Of a DNA stretch of 64,000 nucleotides, positions 8,587-17,697 are shown piece by piece. Source of the stretch: Chryseobacterium luquanense (GTDB taxonomy: Bacteria; Bacteroidota; Bacteroidia; Flavobacteriales; Weeksellaceae); the NCBI RefSeq assembly GCF_026460945.1, contig NZ_JAOVZV010000008.1, positions 124,001-188,000 of the forward strand. Reading direction: 5' to 3'. The translations under genes were made by a program, and so were the position numbers. The number at the start of each line of letters is the position of its first letter. Within the stretch, counting starts at the first letter, position 1. Under the pieces are notes generated by a model. It saw only the letters and a program-made list of their open reading frames with translations, searched no databases and was not told the origin of the DNA.

Positions 8587-9309
8587 TTACAACAACTTTT
8601 TTGCCTTTTCCAAATCCTCAGGTGTATCAATTCCGACTCCTATAAAATTGGTTTCTATCAGTTTGATTTTCATGCCATATTCCAAATAGCGGATGCACTC
8701 TATTTTTTCTGAAATTTCCAAAGGTTTCATTTCCAGTTTTGAAAATTGAAGCAATGCATGTTTTCTGAAAGCATAAACTCCAATATGTTTAAAATAATCA
8801 ACATCGTATGAAATTTCTCTGTGAAAAGGAATCACGGAACGGCTAAAATATAAGGCAAAACCGTTATTGTCCGTAATTACTTTTACGTTATTCGGGTTTT
8901 CAATTTCTTCTTTTTCGTGAAGTTTTATTTTTAATGATGCTAAAGAAATTTCCTGATTGTCATCTTCTTTAAAAACCTGAATCAGTTGTTGCAAAGGTTC
9001 CAATTTTAAAAACGGTTCGTCTCCCTGAACGTTGATAACAATATCACAGTCGATATTTTGAACAGCTTCTGCAATTCGGTCGCTTCCTGTTTCGTGTTGA
9101 CCTGTCATTACAGCTTTTCCGCCATGATTTTGAATTTCATTAAAGATTAATTCAGAATCTGTTGCTACAAAAACTTCATCAAAAAGTCCGGTTTCCACAA
9201 CGTTTTGATACGTCGTTGTAATGACTGTTTTTTCACCCAAAATCTGCATCAGTTTCGCGGGAAAACGACTGGCTTCGTAACGTGCAGGAATAACAGCGAT
9301 AATTTTCAT
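8587..9309 (-). CDS. kdsB: 3-deoxy-manno-octulosonate cytidylyltransferase
   Basis: 240 residues. It makes CMP-KDO for the inner core of lipopolysaccharide. Clear KdsB motifs are the N-terminal [15 protein letters not shown], the CTP-binding QGDEPFL with metal-binding Asp, and [10 protein letters not shown] and [11 protein letters not shown] in the sugar-binding part. Length is that of the family. It stands alone on the minus strand; a repeat element (9350-9450) and a terminator separate it from the VIT-domain gene upstream. Confidence 0.93.
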   Translation of the reverse strand: MKIIAVIPARYEASRFPAKLMQILGEKTVITTTYQNVVETGLFDEVFVATDSELIFNEIQNHGGKAVMTGQHETGSDRIAEAVQNIDCDIVINVQGDEPFLKLEPLQQLIQVFKEDDNQEISLASLKIKLHEKEEIENPNNVKVITDNNGFALYFSRSVIPFHREISYDVDYFKHIGVYAFRKHALLQFSKLEMKPLEISEKIECIRYLEYGMKIKLIETNFIGVGIDTPEDLEKAKKLL

Positions 9310-9349
9310 TATTTAATTTTTCTTATTTATAATTAATTGTAGTTCTTCA

Positions 9350-9450
9350 ACAGTGAATCTCACGCAGCCCGACTTGAACGGAGCTCTTTTTTGCAGAAAC
9401 AAAGTGTAGGCAAAAAAGCGGGAGTGGAAGGCGGATAAAGCTGCCCAAAT
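9350..9450. repeat. Dispersed GCAGCCCGACTTG element, copy A
   Basis: Conserved left module (GTGAATCTCACGCAGCCCGA then GGAGCTCTTTTTT) and right module (AAAAAAGCGGGAGTGGAAGG then AAAGCTGCCCAAAT) flank a short variable centre bounded by TTTTTTGC/GCAAAAAA. The outer ends contain GCAGC and GCTGC as an inverted pair. Copies B (40664-40800) and C (60384-60513) carry the same modules with different centres. It encodes no convincing protein. Confidence 0.8.
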
Positions 9451-9480
9451 AAATTCGTTCGAAAACATGAACAAAAATAA

Positions 9481-9511
9481 AAATTGCCGAAGTACAAACC
9501 TTCGGCAATTT
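9481..9511. terminator. Intrinsic terminator of the VIT-domain gene
   Basis: Perfect 12-bp stem AAATTGCCGAAG/CTTCGGCAATTT with loop TACAAAC, followed on the minus strand by a T-rich tail. It lies 13 bp beyond the stop of the gene at 9524-12361. Confidence 0.88.
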
Positions 9512-9523
9512 ATGTGATTTTTC

Positions 9524-12361
9524 TTAAAACTCAAATTCTCCAATCAGAATTTTGCTATCATTTTCACGTTTATTTTCTTTCTGGCTCTGGAAAACAGCAA
9601 TTTTTCTTTCCTGTCTTCCGTCTGAATAATACAAGTAAACTTCAGCCATAATTGTCGTTGGTCCTGAAAGAATATTCTGTCTTTCGCCAAAGAAATTGGT
9701 TTTGATTTTATACTTTCCTTTAACCGCTTTTTTCAGTAAAAACTGCTCCGGCCCGAAACCTTGCGTGAAATCATTGCTCAGTCTTCCACCGATTGCAGTT
9801 GATTTATGCTGGTACGAACAGTCTTCTCCTTTCGGATCTGTCACCCAAAGATCGATATCAGTGTTATCTTTATTCCAGTTGATCACCACACGAATATCTA
9901 CCGGAAGATCTGCTTTCAGACGGTCATCAATTTTGCTTCCGTCAACATTTTTATTTTGCTTTAAAATATTGTTGATTTCCATAATCAGGATTTCTTCAAT
10001 TCCGTTGTCTCTTATTGAAATTTCATCTGTAAATTCCTGATACAGCAGAGATTTATAAATATTTAAAGCTTCCTGCGGCTTTTTATTATCAACCAAAGCT
10101 AAAGCGTAATCTCGGAGACTCTGTGCATCAAAAGGTCGCCATTCCAAAATTTTCTGTGTAATCCACAGTTCTTTATCGTAATGACCTCTCTGTTTTAAAA
10201 GATAATAAATGGTTTTGTACAATTCTTCGTTTTCCAAATCTAATTCAGCCAATGTACTTAAAACCTTCAATGAAAGTTCTTTATCTCCTTTTTTGAACAG
10301 CAATTTAGAAATATCAAAATAATAAGATACCTGCTTCTCATGTTTTGAACGGTTTTCTAAATATTTCTGATAAATCACCTCCGTAGACTGCAAATTCTGG
10401 AAATCTTTCATGTATTCTGCAGTACTTTCTACATCCACCAAAGTGATTTTTCCTTTTGGTTGAAATTCTCTTTCTTCCATTTTAGCCGAACTTGAAACTT
10501 CCACTGCATAATCAGCAACAGGAGATGCCTGAACTTCCCTAACTGCATTTGGCGGTGCAGGTGCATCAACAACAGATTGATTAGTAACTCTCGGATATTT
10601 CTTTTTTTCTGCAGGTTTAAATTCTGTATTCCACCATGTTTTTAATTCTCTTGTTTTATCAAAGGCTTTGGATAAAAGATTTTTTCTCTGTTCCAAAACT
10701 CTGCCTTTGTTTTGAGAAATAATCTTATTATAATCAGCCAGTAATTCCTGTGGTGGCGTAATTTTGTATCGTACGTAATCGTTAATATCATCCAAAACAA
10801 TCAAACTCGTATTTTTACTTACAACCCCAAACTGCTCACTGATATTTTTAATTTCCTGACGGTTTTTAGTAGAATTCAATTCCAGTTCATTGATTTTTCT
10901 TTGTGCCCAAAACTGAGCAATCTGCCAATTTTCCAGCTGTTGTGCTTTTGAAAAATCAACAGGCGTTTCAAATTTATCGTTTCCTACCAAAAAAACAGCA
11001 GTTAATTTTCCGGCATTTCCTGAAGAAATTCCAAAAATATTAACTGGTTCGCTGATGGCTGAACCGACATTGGGAAATAACTCCTGCATATTCGGATTTT
11101 CTTTAAATCCTAAAAAACGAACGGGCAATCTTTTGTAAGTTTTTAAAGCAGACTGCGTGTCCAGTTCATTTAAATTAATAAAATTTCCACTGGATTGATT
11201 CGCTAATAATTTAAGTAAATTAAAATCTGAAGTTGGCGTGCTGGTAATACTGTTTAAAGGCTTTTTAAATTTCATCGTTAAATCTCCAAAATTGGAAATT
11301 CCGTCTGAAAACAAAAGATACTCTTCTACTCCATTCATTTCCTTTAAAGCTCCGAAATCTGTTCCGCCATCATATTTTAGATTGAGAATTTTATTTTTCA
11401 GTTCGCTCCAGTTTCCTTGAGAAATACTGAATTCTTCAGCTTTGTCAAAGGTATTATTCAATAAAGAAAAAGAGACGGAAACATTTTTATTATCTGCAAA
11501 ATATGCATCTAAAAACTGAAGTTCCTTATCCCGGTTTCGTTTCGAACCGCTGAAAGAATTATCCCAAATAATCGCAATTTTCTGAGATTTCGGTTTTTCT
11601 TTTACCGGAAAATCCAGTCCGACATTTGCTGCAAAATAAAATTTATCTCCTGAAGCTTTCTGCAAAACGACATTCGATGAATTTTGATTTTTAGGAATGG
11701 TTACTTTTAAACTTTCGCTGGGTCTAAAATCAATTTTATTGATTTCTGCAATCCATTGATTTCCCTGTTTCTGAAAAGCAAAACTTCCATCCGGATTTTC
11801 TAATATTTTAGGAACGTTTGCTGTTTCACTGATCCAAACCTTCAGATTAAATTTAGGAATCGTCGTTGCATTCGCAAAGCTTAAAAAATACTGATAATCG
11901 GAAGCAAAGTTTTTCAATTCCTGATGATAGGTGATCTGAATGGTTCGGATTCCGTTTTGTGGTAAAGGATAAATTCTTGTTCTGAAATTATTTCCTTCCA
12001 CCTTTTCAATGATTCCCGGATCAACATTTCTTTTTTCAATGCTTTCAAAAACTTCTTTGGCTCTTTCCTTCGGAACGGGAACTGCATTTCTCAGTTTTCC
12101 ATTGATATCCAAAGCATAACCGCTCACCGAAACCCCTTCCGGAAGTGGAAAAGTGAGTGTTCCTTCTAAAATTCTATTACTTGGATTATAAAATGTATAC
12201 GTTGCTGTAGTGGTCGCCAGGTTTCCTAAAATTTTTGTATCGATTTTAGCTTCCTGAAGAATAACAGGATGTTTTTTTTCGTTTCCAACTTTCAAGGTTG
12301 GGATTTGTGCAAAAGCAACACTGAAAGCGAGTGTTGCCATAAGACTGATTATTTTTTTCAT
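9524..12361 (-). CDS. VIT and VWA domain secreted protein with C-terminal DUF2135
   Basis: 945 residues with a Sec signal peptide (cleavage near VAFAQ, residue 19). Residues about 25-155 form a vault/inter-alpha-trypsin domain (YTFYNPSNRILEGTLTFPLP). A VWA-like domain follows, with a MIDAS-type motif DNSFSGS after KIAIIW. A helical repeat region comes near residues 650-800 (TPR-like), and a DUF2135 domain at the end (NWNKDNTDIDLWVTDPKGED). Such proteins act outside the cytoplasm, probably in metal-dependent adhesion or complex formation. It sits 24 bp downstream of a membrane-anchored trypsin-like protease gene, which suggests a functional pair. The process they serve is unknown. Confidence 0.82.
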   Translation of the reverse strand: MKKIISLMATLAFSVAFAQIPTLKVGNEKKHPVILQEAKIDTKILGNLATTTATYTFYNPSNRILEGTLTFPLPEGVSVSGYALDINGKLRNAVPVPKERAKEVFESIEKRNVDPGIIEKVEGNNFRTRIYPLPQNGIRTIQITYHQELKNFASDYQYFLSFANATTIPKFNLKVWISETANVPKILENPDGSFAFQKQGNQWIAEINKIDFRPSESLKVTIPKNQNSSNVVLQKASGDKFYFAANVGLDFPVKEKPKSQKIAIIWDNSFSGSKRNRDKELQFLDAYFADNKNVSVSFSLLNNTFDKAEEFSISQGNWSELKNKILNLKYDGGTDFGALKEMNGVEEYLLFSDGISNFGDLTMKFKKPLNSITSTPTSDFNLLKLLANQSSGNFINLNELDTQSALKTYKRLPVRFLGFKENPNMQELFPNVGSAISEPVNIFGISSGNAGKLTAVFLVGNDKFETPVDFSKAQQLENWQIAQFWAQRKINELELNSTKNRQEIKNISEQFGVVSKNTSLIVLDDINDYVRYKITPPQELLADYNKIISQNKGRVLEQRKNLLSKAFDKTRELKTWWNTEFKPAEKKKYPRVTNQSVVDAPAPPNAVREVQASPVADYAVEVSSSAKMEEREFQPKGKITLVDVESTAEYMKDFQNLQSTEVIYQKYLENRSKHEKQVSYYFDISKLLFKKGDKELSLKVLSTLAELDLENEELYKTIYYLLKQRGHYDKELWITQKILEWRPFDAQSLRDYALALVDNKKPQEALNIYKSLLYQEFTDEISIRDNGIEEILIMEINNILKQNKNVDGSKIDDRLKADLPVDIRVVINWNKDNTDIDLWVTDPKGEDCSYQHKSTAIGGRLSNDFTQGFGPEQFLLKKAVKGKYKIKTNFFGERQNILSGPTTIMAEVYLYYSDGRQERKIAVFQSQKENKRENDSKILIGEFEF

Positions 12362-12385
12362 TTTATTTGGTTTTTATGCATTATA

Positions 12386-13720
12386 TTATTCTTTGGTCTC
12401 TTGAGCAGATAAACCACCATAGACGGTATAGATTTTTTTAGCGATAATTCCGAAATTATAGCCCTGTACTTGTTCAACACCACTGAAATTGACTGCGATT
12501 AATTGTCCACAATTATTAAAAATCGGGGAACCGCTTGCACCATGCGTTGAAGTGACACTGTACTGAATTTTTGTTCCGTCAGATTCTTTACTGATTTGTC
12601 CGTTATATAACTGTACTTTAATTCCGGAAGTAGTTTGTGCCAAATCTTCGCCCAAAGGATAACCAATCATTACCGCTTTTTCACCAGGACGCAAAGTTTG
12701 GTCGTCGGTTATGGCATTGCTGAGATTAATAATGTTGACTACTGTATTAGGGGTCTCTTTTGTTGCTAACTGCAAAACTCCCAAATCAACTGACGAATCT
12801 TCAGACACTTTTTCGATAGTGCAAGGCAGCCATTCTTCGGCAGAATTATGTAGAGCGACAGAAATATCGACCGTTTTCATATATACATCAATTTGGTCTT
12901 CTGAAACGTAATCCTTCTGAGGGATTGAAGCTGCAATATCACCAGAAGTGGCAGCAGAATCTACAGCACCATCATTTGAACTTACAAATTCTTCGCCTCC
13001 GCCTTCTTCACTGTCGCCATCATTATCTCCGCCTTCTTCACCATATTCTGAAGATGCATTCCCCCAATTGGATGCGATAAAAGTTTCGTAACCATCTTCA
13101 GAAATATCTGTTGTAAGAATTGACGCAATTTTCCTGCGGATATTTGAGGCATCAGTATTAATTTTATCACTGTTTTCGGGAGAAATCCACGGTTGGAGAA
13201 CATGGCTGTTGGAAATCATATTTCCCTGCTTATCGACAAAAAAAGCTGTTCCAAAAAGGGTTTCTTCAGTCGCTTCAGGAATATTTAATTGTATTTCTTT
13301 TCCTTTAATTTTAGCAAAAAAAGCATATCTGTGTTTTACCATTATGACTGCATCTTTGTAAGCATCATAAATTTTGGTATCACTATCTAAACATATGTTT
13401 TCGACGATAGGCTCAACCTGATGACTTTTGTAATAATCATATGCAAAATAGGAAGCTCCGCCCAAAAGAATGATTCCACCTAAACTAAAAAATGCAATTT
13501 TATAAGGATTCTTTTTCTTTTTTTCGGGTCTGGGTAAATTTTCTTTTGGTTTTTCTTCTACAAACTGTTCCTTGGTTTCATTTACAGGTTTTTCAGAAAT
13601 GAGATTTTCTGATTCAGGATTTTGTGCTTCCGAAAAGTCATCAGAATGCGAATTATTGTTCTGTTGTGCTTGATTTTTATCCAACTCATTCTGGTTGGAT
13701 TCATTTTTTTCATGATCCAT
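12386..13720 (-). CDS. Membrane-anchored trypsin-like serine protease
   Basis: 444 residues. A hydrophilic N-terminal tail rich in Asn, Glu and Lys (residues 1-73) precedes one membrane segment (about 74-96), so the protease domain is likely outside the cytoplasm. The triad is visible: His 173 (SNSHVLQPW), Asp 312 (SSVDLGVLQL) and Ser 396 (HGASGSPIFN). A Gly/Asp/Glu-rich low-complexity insert (about 225-247) lies between His and Asp. No PDZ domain follows, unlike DegP/HtrA. It is adjacent to and upstream of the VIT/VWA gene; processing of that protein is a reasonable guess only. Confidence 0.82.
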   Translation of the reverse strand: MDHEKNESNQNELDKNQAQQNNNSHSDDFSEAQNPESENLISEKPVNETKEQFVEEKPKENLPRPEKKKKNPYKIAFFSLGGIILLGGASYFAYDYYKSHQVEPIVENICLDSDTKIYDAYKDAVIMVKHRYAFFAKIKGKEIQLNIPEATEETLFGTAFFVDKQGNMISNSHVLQPWISPENSDKINTDASNIRRKIASILTTDISEDGYETFIASNWGNASSEYGEEGGDNDGDSEEGGGEEFVSSNDGAVDSAATSGDIAASIPQKDYVSEDQIDVYMKTVDISVALHNSAEEWLPCTIEKVSEDSSVDLGVLQLATKETPNTVVNIINLSNAITDDQTLRPGEKAVMIGYPLGEDLAQTTSGIKVQLYNGQISKESDGTKIQYSVTSTHGASGSPIFNNCGQLIAVNFSGVEQVQGYNFGIIAKKIYTVYGGLSAQETKE

Positions 13721-13752
13721 TTGTGTTAAAATATTAATGTTTTATAATAAAA

Positions 13753-13781
13753 AAGTTGATTCTTACATTAAGAATCAACTT
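13753..13781 (-). terminator. Intrinsic terminator of the aminotransferase gene
   Basis: Perfect 13-bp stem AAGTTGATTCTTA/TAAGAATCAACTT with loop CAT and a T-run on the minus strand. It ends transcription from 13811-15064 before the protease gene. Confidence 0.87.
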
Positions 13782-13810
13782 GTGGTATAAATTTAGAAAA
13801 ATATTTTAGA

Positions 13811-15064
13811 TTATTTCAAATTATTTAAAGCATTCTCCAACTTCGGCATCATTACTTCAATTTCACTGATATCTAAACCTCCAACAGAAGCTCTGAACCA
13901 AGGCTCAGATTTTGCTTCTCCAAAAGCTGAGAAAGGTACTAATGCAACTCCCGCTTCATTAATTAAATAGAAAACCAAGTCTGAAGAATTTTCAATCACT
14001 GTTCCGTCCGGTTTTGTTTTTCCGATATAATCTAATTTAATAGTAAGGTACAAAGCTCCCATCGGTTCGATACTTTCAACTGCCAAACCTTTTCCTTTCA
14101 AATCCTGAATTCCGTTGTGAAGAACTTTTAGACTCGCTTCTAATTTCCCTTTAAAATCATTGATAAATGTGTTTACATTATCAGCATTCTGGAAATATTT
14201 TGCAGTGGCTTCCTGCTCCGGTTTTGGAGCCCAAGCTCCAACGTGAGTCAATAAAGCTTTCATCTTATCGATGATGTTTGAAGGACCAAATCCCCATCCT
14301 ACTCGAACTCCTGTCGCTGCAAGACATTTAGAAATACCTTCGATATAAATCGTAAACTCTCTCATTTCAGGGAAAAGAGAAACCGGATCAACGTGTTTTG
14401 CACCGAAAGTAAGATTAGAATAAATCTGATCATACATTAGATACAATGGCTTTTCGTCTGCACCTCTTTTGCTGTTTTCCTCCAAAATCATTTCACAGAT
14501 TTCTCTCAACTGAGCTTCTGTGAACATAGTTCCTGTAGGATTTAAAGGCGAACAAAGGGCTAAAAGAACAGCACCATCTAAGTGAGGTTTTAATTCTGCA
14601 GCAGTCGGTAAGAAATTGTTTTCCGGAGTGGTCTTCACTTCAATTGCATCTGCAGAAGTAAGATATGCGTAATGATTGTTGTTCCAAGACGGTGTAGGAT
14701 AAATTACTTTATCACCTTCATCAACAATCGTTTTATAAACTGCATAAATCAAAGGTCTTGAACCAGCAGTAATTAAAATATCATTTGCTGAATAGTCTAA
14801 ATTCCATCTTGACTTTAAGTCTTTAGAAACTTCAGTTCTTAAAGACAACAATCCGTTTGCAGGCGGATAATTCGTCAAATTATTCTGATATGCTTTCTGA
14901 ATTTCTTCTTTTAATTCTGCAGGGATCGGATACAAATTAGAATTCAAATCTCCAATCGTAAGATTAGCAATCTCTGCTCCTTTCGCCTTTAAATCATTTA
15001 CTTCATTACCAATTTTTACAATTTCAGAACCAATGAGGTTCGCTGCTAATTTTGAAACTTTCAC
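13811..15064 (-). CDS. Class I/II aminotransferase (PLP-dependent)
   Basis: 417 residues, fold-type I. Signatures are the YPPANGLLSLR substrate loop, SPLNPTGTMF (Asn that contacts PLP), YDQIYSNLTFG (Asp/Tyr pair), the Schiff-base lysine in IEGISKCLAATGVRVGW and the carboxylate-binding Arg in WFRASVGG. Relatives transfer amino groups between amino acids and 2-oxoacids, often aspartate or aromatic substrates; specificity cannot be read from sequence alone. It is followed by its own strong terminator and preceded by the phosphohexomutase gene. Confidence 0.87.
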   Translation of the reverse strand: MKVSKLAANLIGSEIVKIGNEVNDLKAKGAEIANLTIGDLNSNLYPIPAELKEEIQKAYQNNLTNYPPANGLLSLRTEVSKDLKSRWNLDYSANDILITAGSRPLIYAVYKTIVDEGDKVIYPTPSWNNNHYAYLTSADAIEVKTTPENNFLPTAAELKPHLDGAVLLALCSPLNPTGTMFTEAQLREICEMILEENSKRGADEKPLYLMYDQIYSNLTFGAKHVDPVSLFPEMREFTIYIEGISKCLAATGVRVGWGFGPSNIIDKMKALLTHVGAWAPKPEQEATAKYFQNADNVNTFINDFKGKLEASLKVLHNGIQDLKGKGLAVESIEPMGALYLTIKLDYIGKTKPDGTVIENSSDLVFYLINEAGVALVPFSAFGEAKSEPWFRASVGGLDISEIEVMMPKLENALNNLK

Positions 15065-15139
15065 TTTTTATTATTGTTAGATATTAGATACTACATATTA
15101 GATGTTAGATTTAAAGTTGAAATCTAAAATCTAATTATA

Positions 15140-16855
15140 TTAATTCAACTGAAGATCTTTTCTTACTTCTTCTATTTTTTGTTCTAAAGATTTTAAAGTC
15201 TCTTCAAAATCTTCTTTTGATGTAATATTTTCTTTAACAGAAACATAAAATTTGATTTTAGGTTCTGTTCCTGAAGGTCTTACGCAAACTTTTGTTCCGT
15301 CTTGAGTGTAATAAATCAACACATTAGATTTTGGAATATCATCCATGACGTGTTTTTCATTTTCAGAAACAACGAAATTGGTCTGCTCTTTAAAATCTTT
15401 AACTTCTTCAACTAAAGAACCAGCCAATGATTTCGGTGGATTTTCACGGAAATTCTTCATCATATTCTGAATTTCTTCCGCTCCGTCTTTACCTTTTTTA
15501 ACGATATTGATTAAACCTTCATAGTACATTCCGGTTTCCTGATAAATTTCAATCAGATATTCATACATTGTTTTTCCGTTGGCTTTGCACCAAGCTGCAA
15601 TTTCGCAAGCCAAAACAATACTTCCGCACGAATCTTTATCACGAACGAAATCTCCGGTCATAAATCCGAAGCTTTCTTCACCACCGCAAATGAATTTTTC
15701 CTGACCTTCAAAATCACGGATCATTTTTCCGATCCATTTGAAGCCAGTTAATCCAACTTTGCAGTCAACACCGAATTTTTTAGCAATGTCAAAGAAAATA
15801 TCTGAAGTTACAATCGTAGAACCGATGAATTCTTTTCCGGTGATTTTACCTTGTTTTTTCCATTGGTCTAAAATGTAATACGTCAAAATCGTGTTACATT
15901 GATTTCCGTTTAATAACTGAATTTCGCCTTCTAAATTTCTGACAGCAATTCCCAATCTGTCTCCATCAGGATCTGTTCCGATAACGATATCTGCATTAGT
16001 AATTTTAGCTAAATCCATTGCCATTTCCAAAGCTGCAGGTTCTTCTGGATTTGGAGAATCTACCGTCGGGAAATTCCCACTTGGAATCATCTGTTCTTTA
16101 ACCAAATCGATTTTCTTGAAACCTGCCTTTTCCAAAGCTTTCGGAACAGTTGTATAAGTCGTCCCGTGGATTGATGTGAAAACGATATTTAAATTTCCTT
16201 TTTCAACATCTTGGTAGGTAGAGTTTTCAATACAGGCATCGATGTACACTTCATCCTGCTCCTCTCCGATCCACTCGATTAAATCATCATTTCCGTCAAA
16301 TTTAATTTCTTCAAATTTCACAGAATATACTTCATTGATAATCGCTTCGTCATGTGGCGGAACGATTTGCGCTCCGTCATTCCAATAAACTTTATACCCA
16401 TTATATTCTGGCGGATTGTGAGAAGCTGTCAATACAATTCCTCCATTACATTTTCTGTCACGCACGGTAAAAGACAATTCAGGAGTTGGTCTGTGATTTT
16501 TAAACAACAAAACTTTAATTCCGTTTGCCGTTAAAACATCTGCCACTAATTTCCCAAATTCTTTTGAGTTATTTCGTACGTCATAAGCAATTGCAACACT
16601 GATTTCTTCACCTGGAAATTGCTGTAACATATAATTCGCAAGTCCTTGTGTTGCTTGACCTAACGTGTACTTATTTAAACGGTTGGTTCCTACACCCATA
16701 ATTCCTCTCATTCCTCCTGTACCGAACTCTAATTCTCTGTAAAAAGAATCTTCCAGGTCCGGAGAATTGCTGTCGATTAAAGTTTGAACAGCATCTTTTG
16801 TTTCTTTATCGAATGTATCACTTAACCAAAGCTGTGCTTTTTCTAATGTTGTCAT
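15140..16855 (-). CDS. Phosphoglucomutase/phosphomannomutase
   Basis: 571 residues, alpha-D-phosphohexomutase superfamily with all four domains. The phosphoserine loop is TASHNPPEYNGYK, the Mg2+ loop DPDGDRLG, the sugar-specificity loop GGEESFGF and the phosphate-binding loop RPSGTEPKIKFY. It interconverts hexose-1- and hexose-6-phosphates for glycan precursor and glycogen metabolism. The length matches the PgcA-type enzymes of Firmicutes and Bacteroidota, longer than AlgC-type mutases (about 460). An ATTAGAT-rich spacer lies between its stop and the aminotransferase start. Confidence 0.9.
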   Translation of the reverse strand: MTTLEKAQLWLSDTFDKETKDAVQTLIDSNSPDLEDSFYRELEFGTGGMRGIMGVGTNRLNKYTLGQATQGLANYMLQQFPGEEISVAIAYDVRNNSKEFGKLVADVLTANGIKVLLFKNHRPTPELSFTVRDRKCNGGIVLTASHNPPEYNGYKVYWNDGAQIVPPHDEAIINEVYSVKFEEIKFDGNDDLIEWIGEEQDEVYIDACIENSTYQDVEKGNLNIVFTSIHGTTYTTVPKALEKAGFKKIDLVKEQMIPSGNFPTVDSPNPEEPAALEMAMDLAKITNADIVIGTDPDGDRLGIAVRNLEGEIQLLNGNQCNTILTYYILDQWKKQGKITGKEFIGSTIVTSDIFFDIAKKFGVDCKVGLTGFKWIGKMIRDFEGQEKFICGGEESFGFMTGDFVRDKDSCGSIVLACEIAAWCKANGKTMYEYLIEIYQETGMYYEGLINIVKKGKDGAEEIQNMMKNFRENPPKSLAGSLVEEVKDFKEQTNFVVSENEKHVMDDIPKSNVLIYYTQDGTKVCVRPSGTEPKIKFYVSVKENITSKEDFEETLKSLEQKIEEVRKDLQLN

Positions 16856-16907
16856 ATTTGTATTTTGTCCGTTTTTATAGTTTGAATTTAATAAGAATTT
16901 TTCTTCA

Positions 16908-16982
16908 TTGTCATTTCGAGGAACGAGAAATCTATTTTTTAAAAGAGATTCTTTTCTCCACTTCGTTTCGCTTAGAATGACA
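16908..16982. repeat. Palindromic intergenic repeat (GTCATTTCGAG type)
   Basis: Left arm begins TTGTCATTTCGAGGAACGAG and includes GAAATCT; right arm runs AGATTC to AGAATGACA. The ends are an imperfect inverted repeat (TGTCATT/AATGACA). It lies between the mutase gene and the GIN-domain gene. The single hairpin at 40568-40635 has related ends. Confidence 0.65.
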
Positions 16983-16988
16983 TATAGT

Positions 16989-17690
16989 TTAATTTAATTT
17001 TTTGTTTTCAACCTTAGTTGTTTTCTCAATTTTAAAAGCTCTGATTGGATCATTATAATACACAAACTTCGCTGTGTTTTTTACATTTCCTTTCAATGAA
17101 TCTTTAACGTTAACTTCCGCATAATTTCCGTTTTGAGAATCTATATTAAGATTAACAATCTTCCAATATGGTGCTATTAAACTTGCTGTATCAGATATTT
17201 TTATAACCGCATCTTTCGTTTCACCTAAAAAATTAGCGCGGCTTCTGTTTCTCATGTCAATTTCTGCTCTTCTTGAGTTTATTGAACCCATAAAAGTAGC
17301 GTAATTTTTTAAATTTAATCTAAAATTATCGGTTTTAATCTCACTAGAAATGTTCATTTCCACAGAATCTGAAAGCGAAACTTTCTCTAGATTATATTTT
17401 GAATAAATCGTAACATTGTAGAAATCTATCCCTTTTACCCCTCTACTTTCTTTAATTGAGAGTGTTTTATCATCCACATCAATATTCAGATTATCTGCAA
17501 TATTTGGATAAGTTTCTACTTCTACAAAATTTTTAGGTCCTCTTGCATAAAATACACGAAACTTTCCTTCCAAATCAAGGTTTACAAATTCTTCTACATC
17601 AATTTCTTTCTTTTCCAAATTTCCTTTAGGAGAAATTTTACCACAAGAAACCACTGCCAACAATAATAAAGTATACACTGTATTTTTCAT
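16989..17690 (-). CDS. GIN-domain (DUF2807) lipoprotein
   Basis: 233 residues from the Met at 17690. That start gives a clean lipoprotein signal peptide (MKNTVYTLLLLAVVSCGK, Cys 16); the open frame extends 11 codons further but breaks the signal peptide. The mature part is a repetitive run of short predicted beta strands (VSLSDSVEMNISSEIKTDNF, RRAEIDMRNRSRANF) typical of the GIN/DUF2807 beta-solenoid fold, often labelled a putative autotransporter adhesin. The function is unknown. It starts 7 bp after the end of the broken DUF3667 gene. Confidence 0.75.
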   Translation of the reverse strand: MKNTVYTLLLLAVVSCGKISPKGNLEKKEIDVEEFVNLDLEGKFRVFYARGPKNFVEVETYPNIADNLNIDVDDKTLSIKESRGVKGIDFYNVTIYSKYNLEKVSLSDSVEMNISSEIKTDNFRLNLKNYATFMGSINSRRAEIDMRNRSRANFLGETKDAVIKISDTASLIAPYWKIVNLNIDSQNGNYAEVNVKDSLKGNVKNTAKFVYYNDPIRAFKIEKTTKVENKKLN

Positions 17691-17697
17691 TTTCAAA

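Noticed and set aside
9313..9543. Minus-strand open frame across repeat copy A (ends KRAPFKSGCVRFTVEE)
   Set aside because: It is read through the dispersed element and the terminator. The same peptide appears in the frame over copy B (40512-40733), so it is an artefact of the repeat, not a gene.
12982..13203. Open frame opposite frame of the protease insert
   Set aside because: It is a shadow of the acidic low-complexity insert in the real protease gene; it has no independent start signal.
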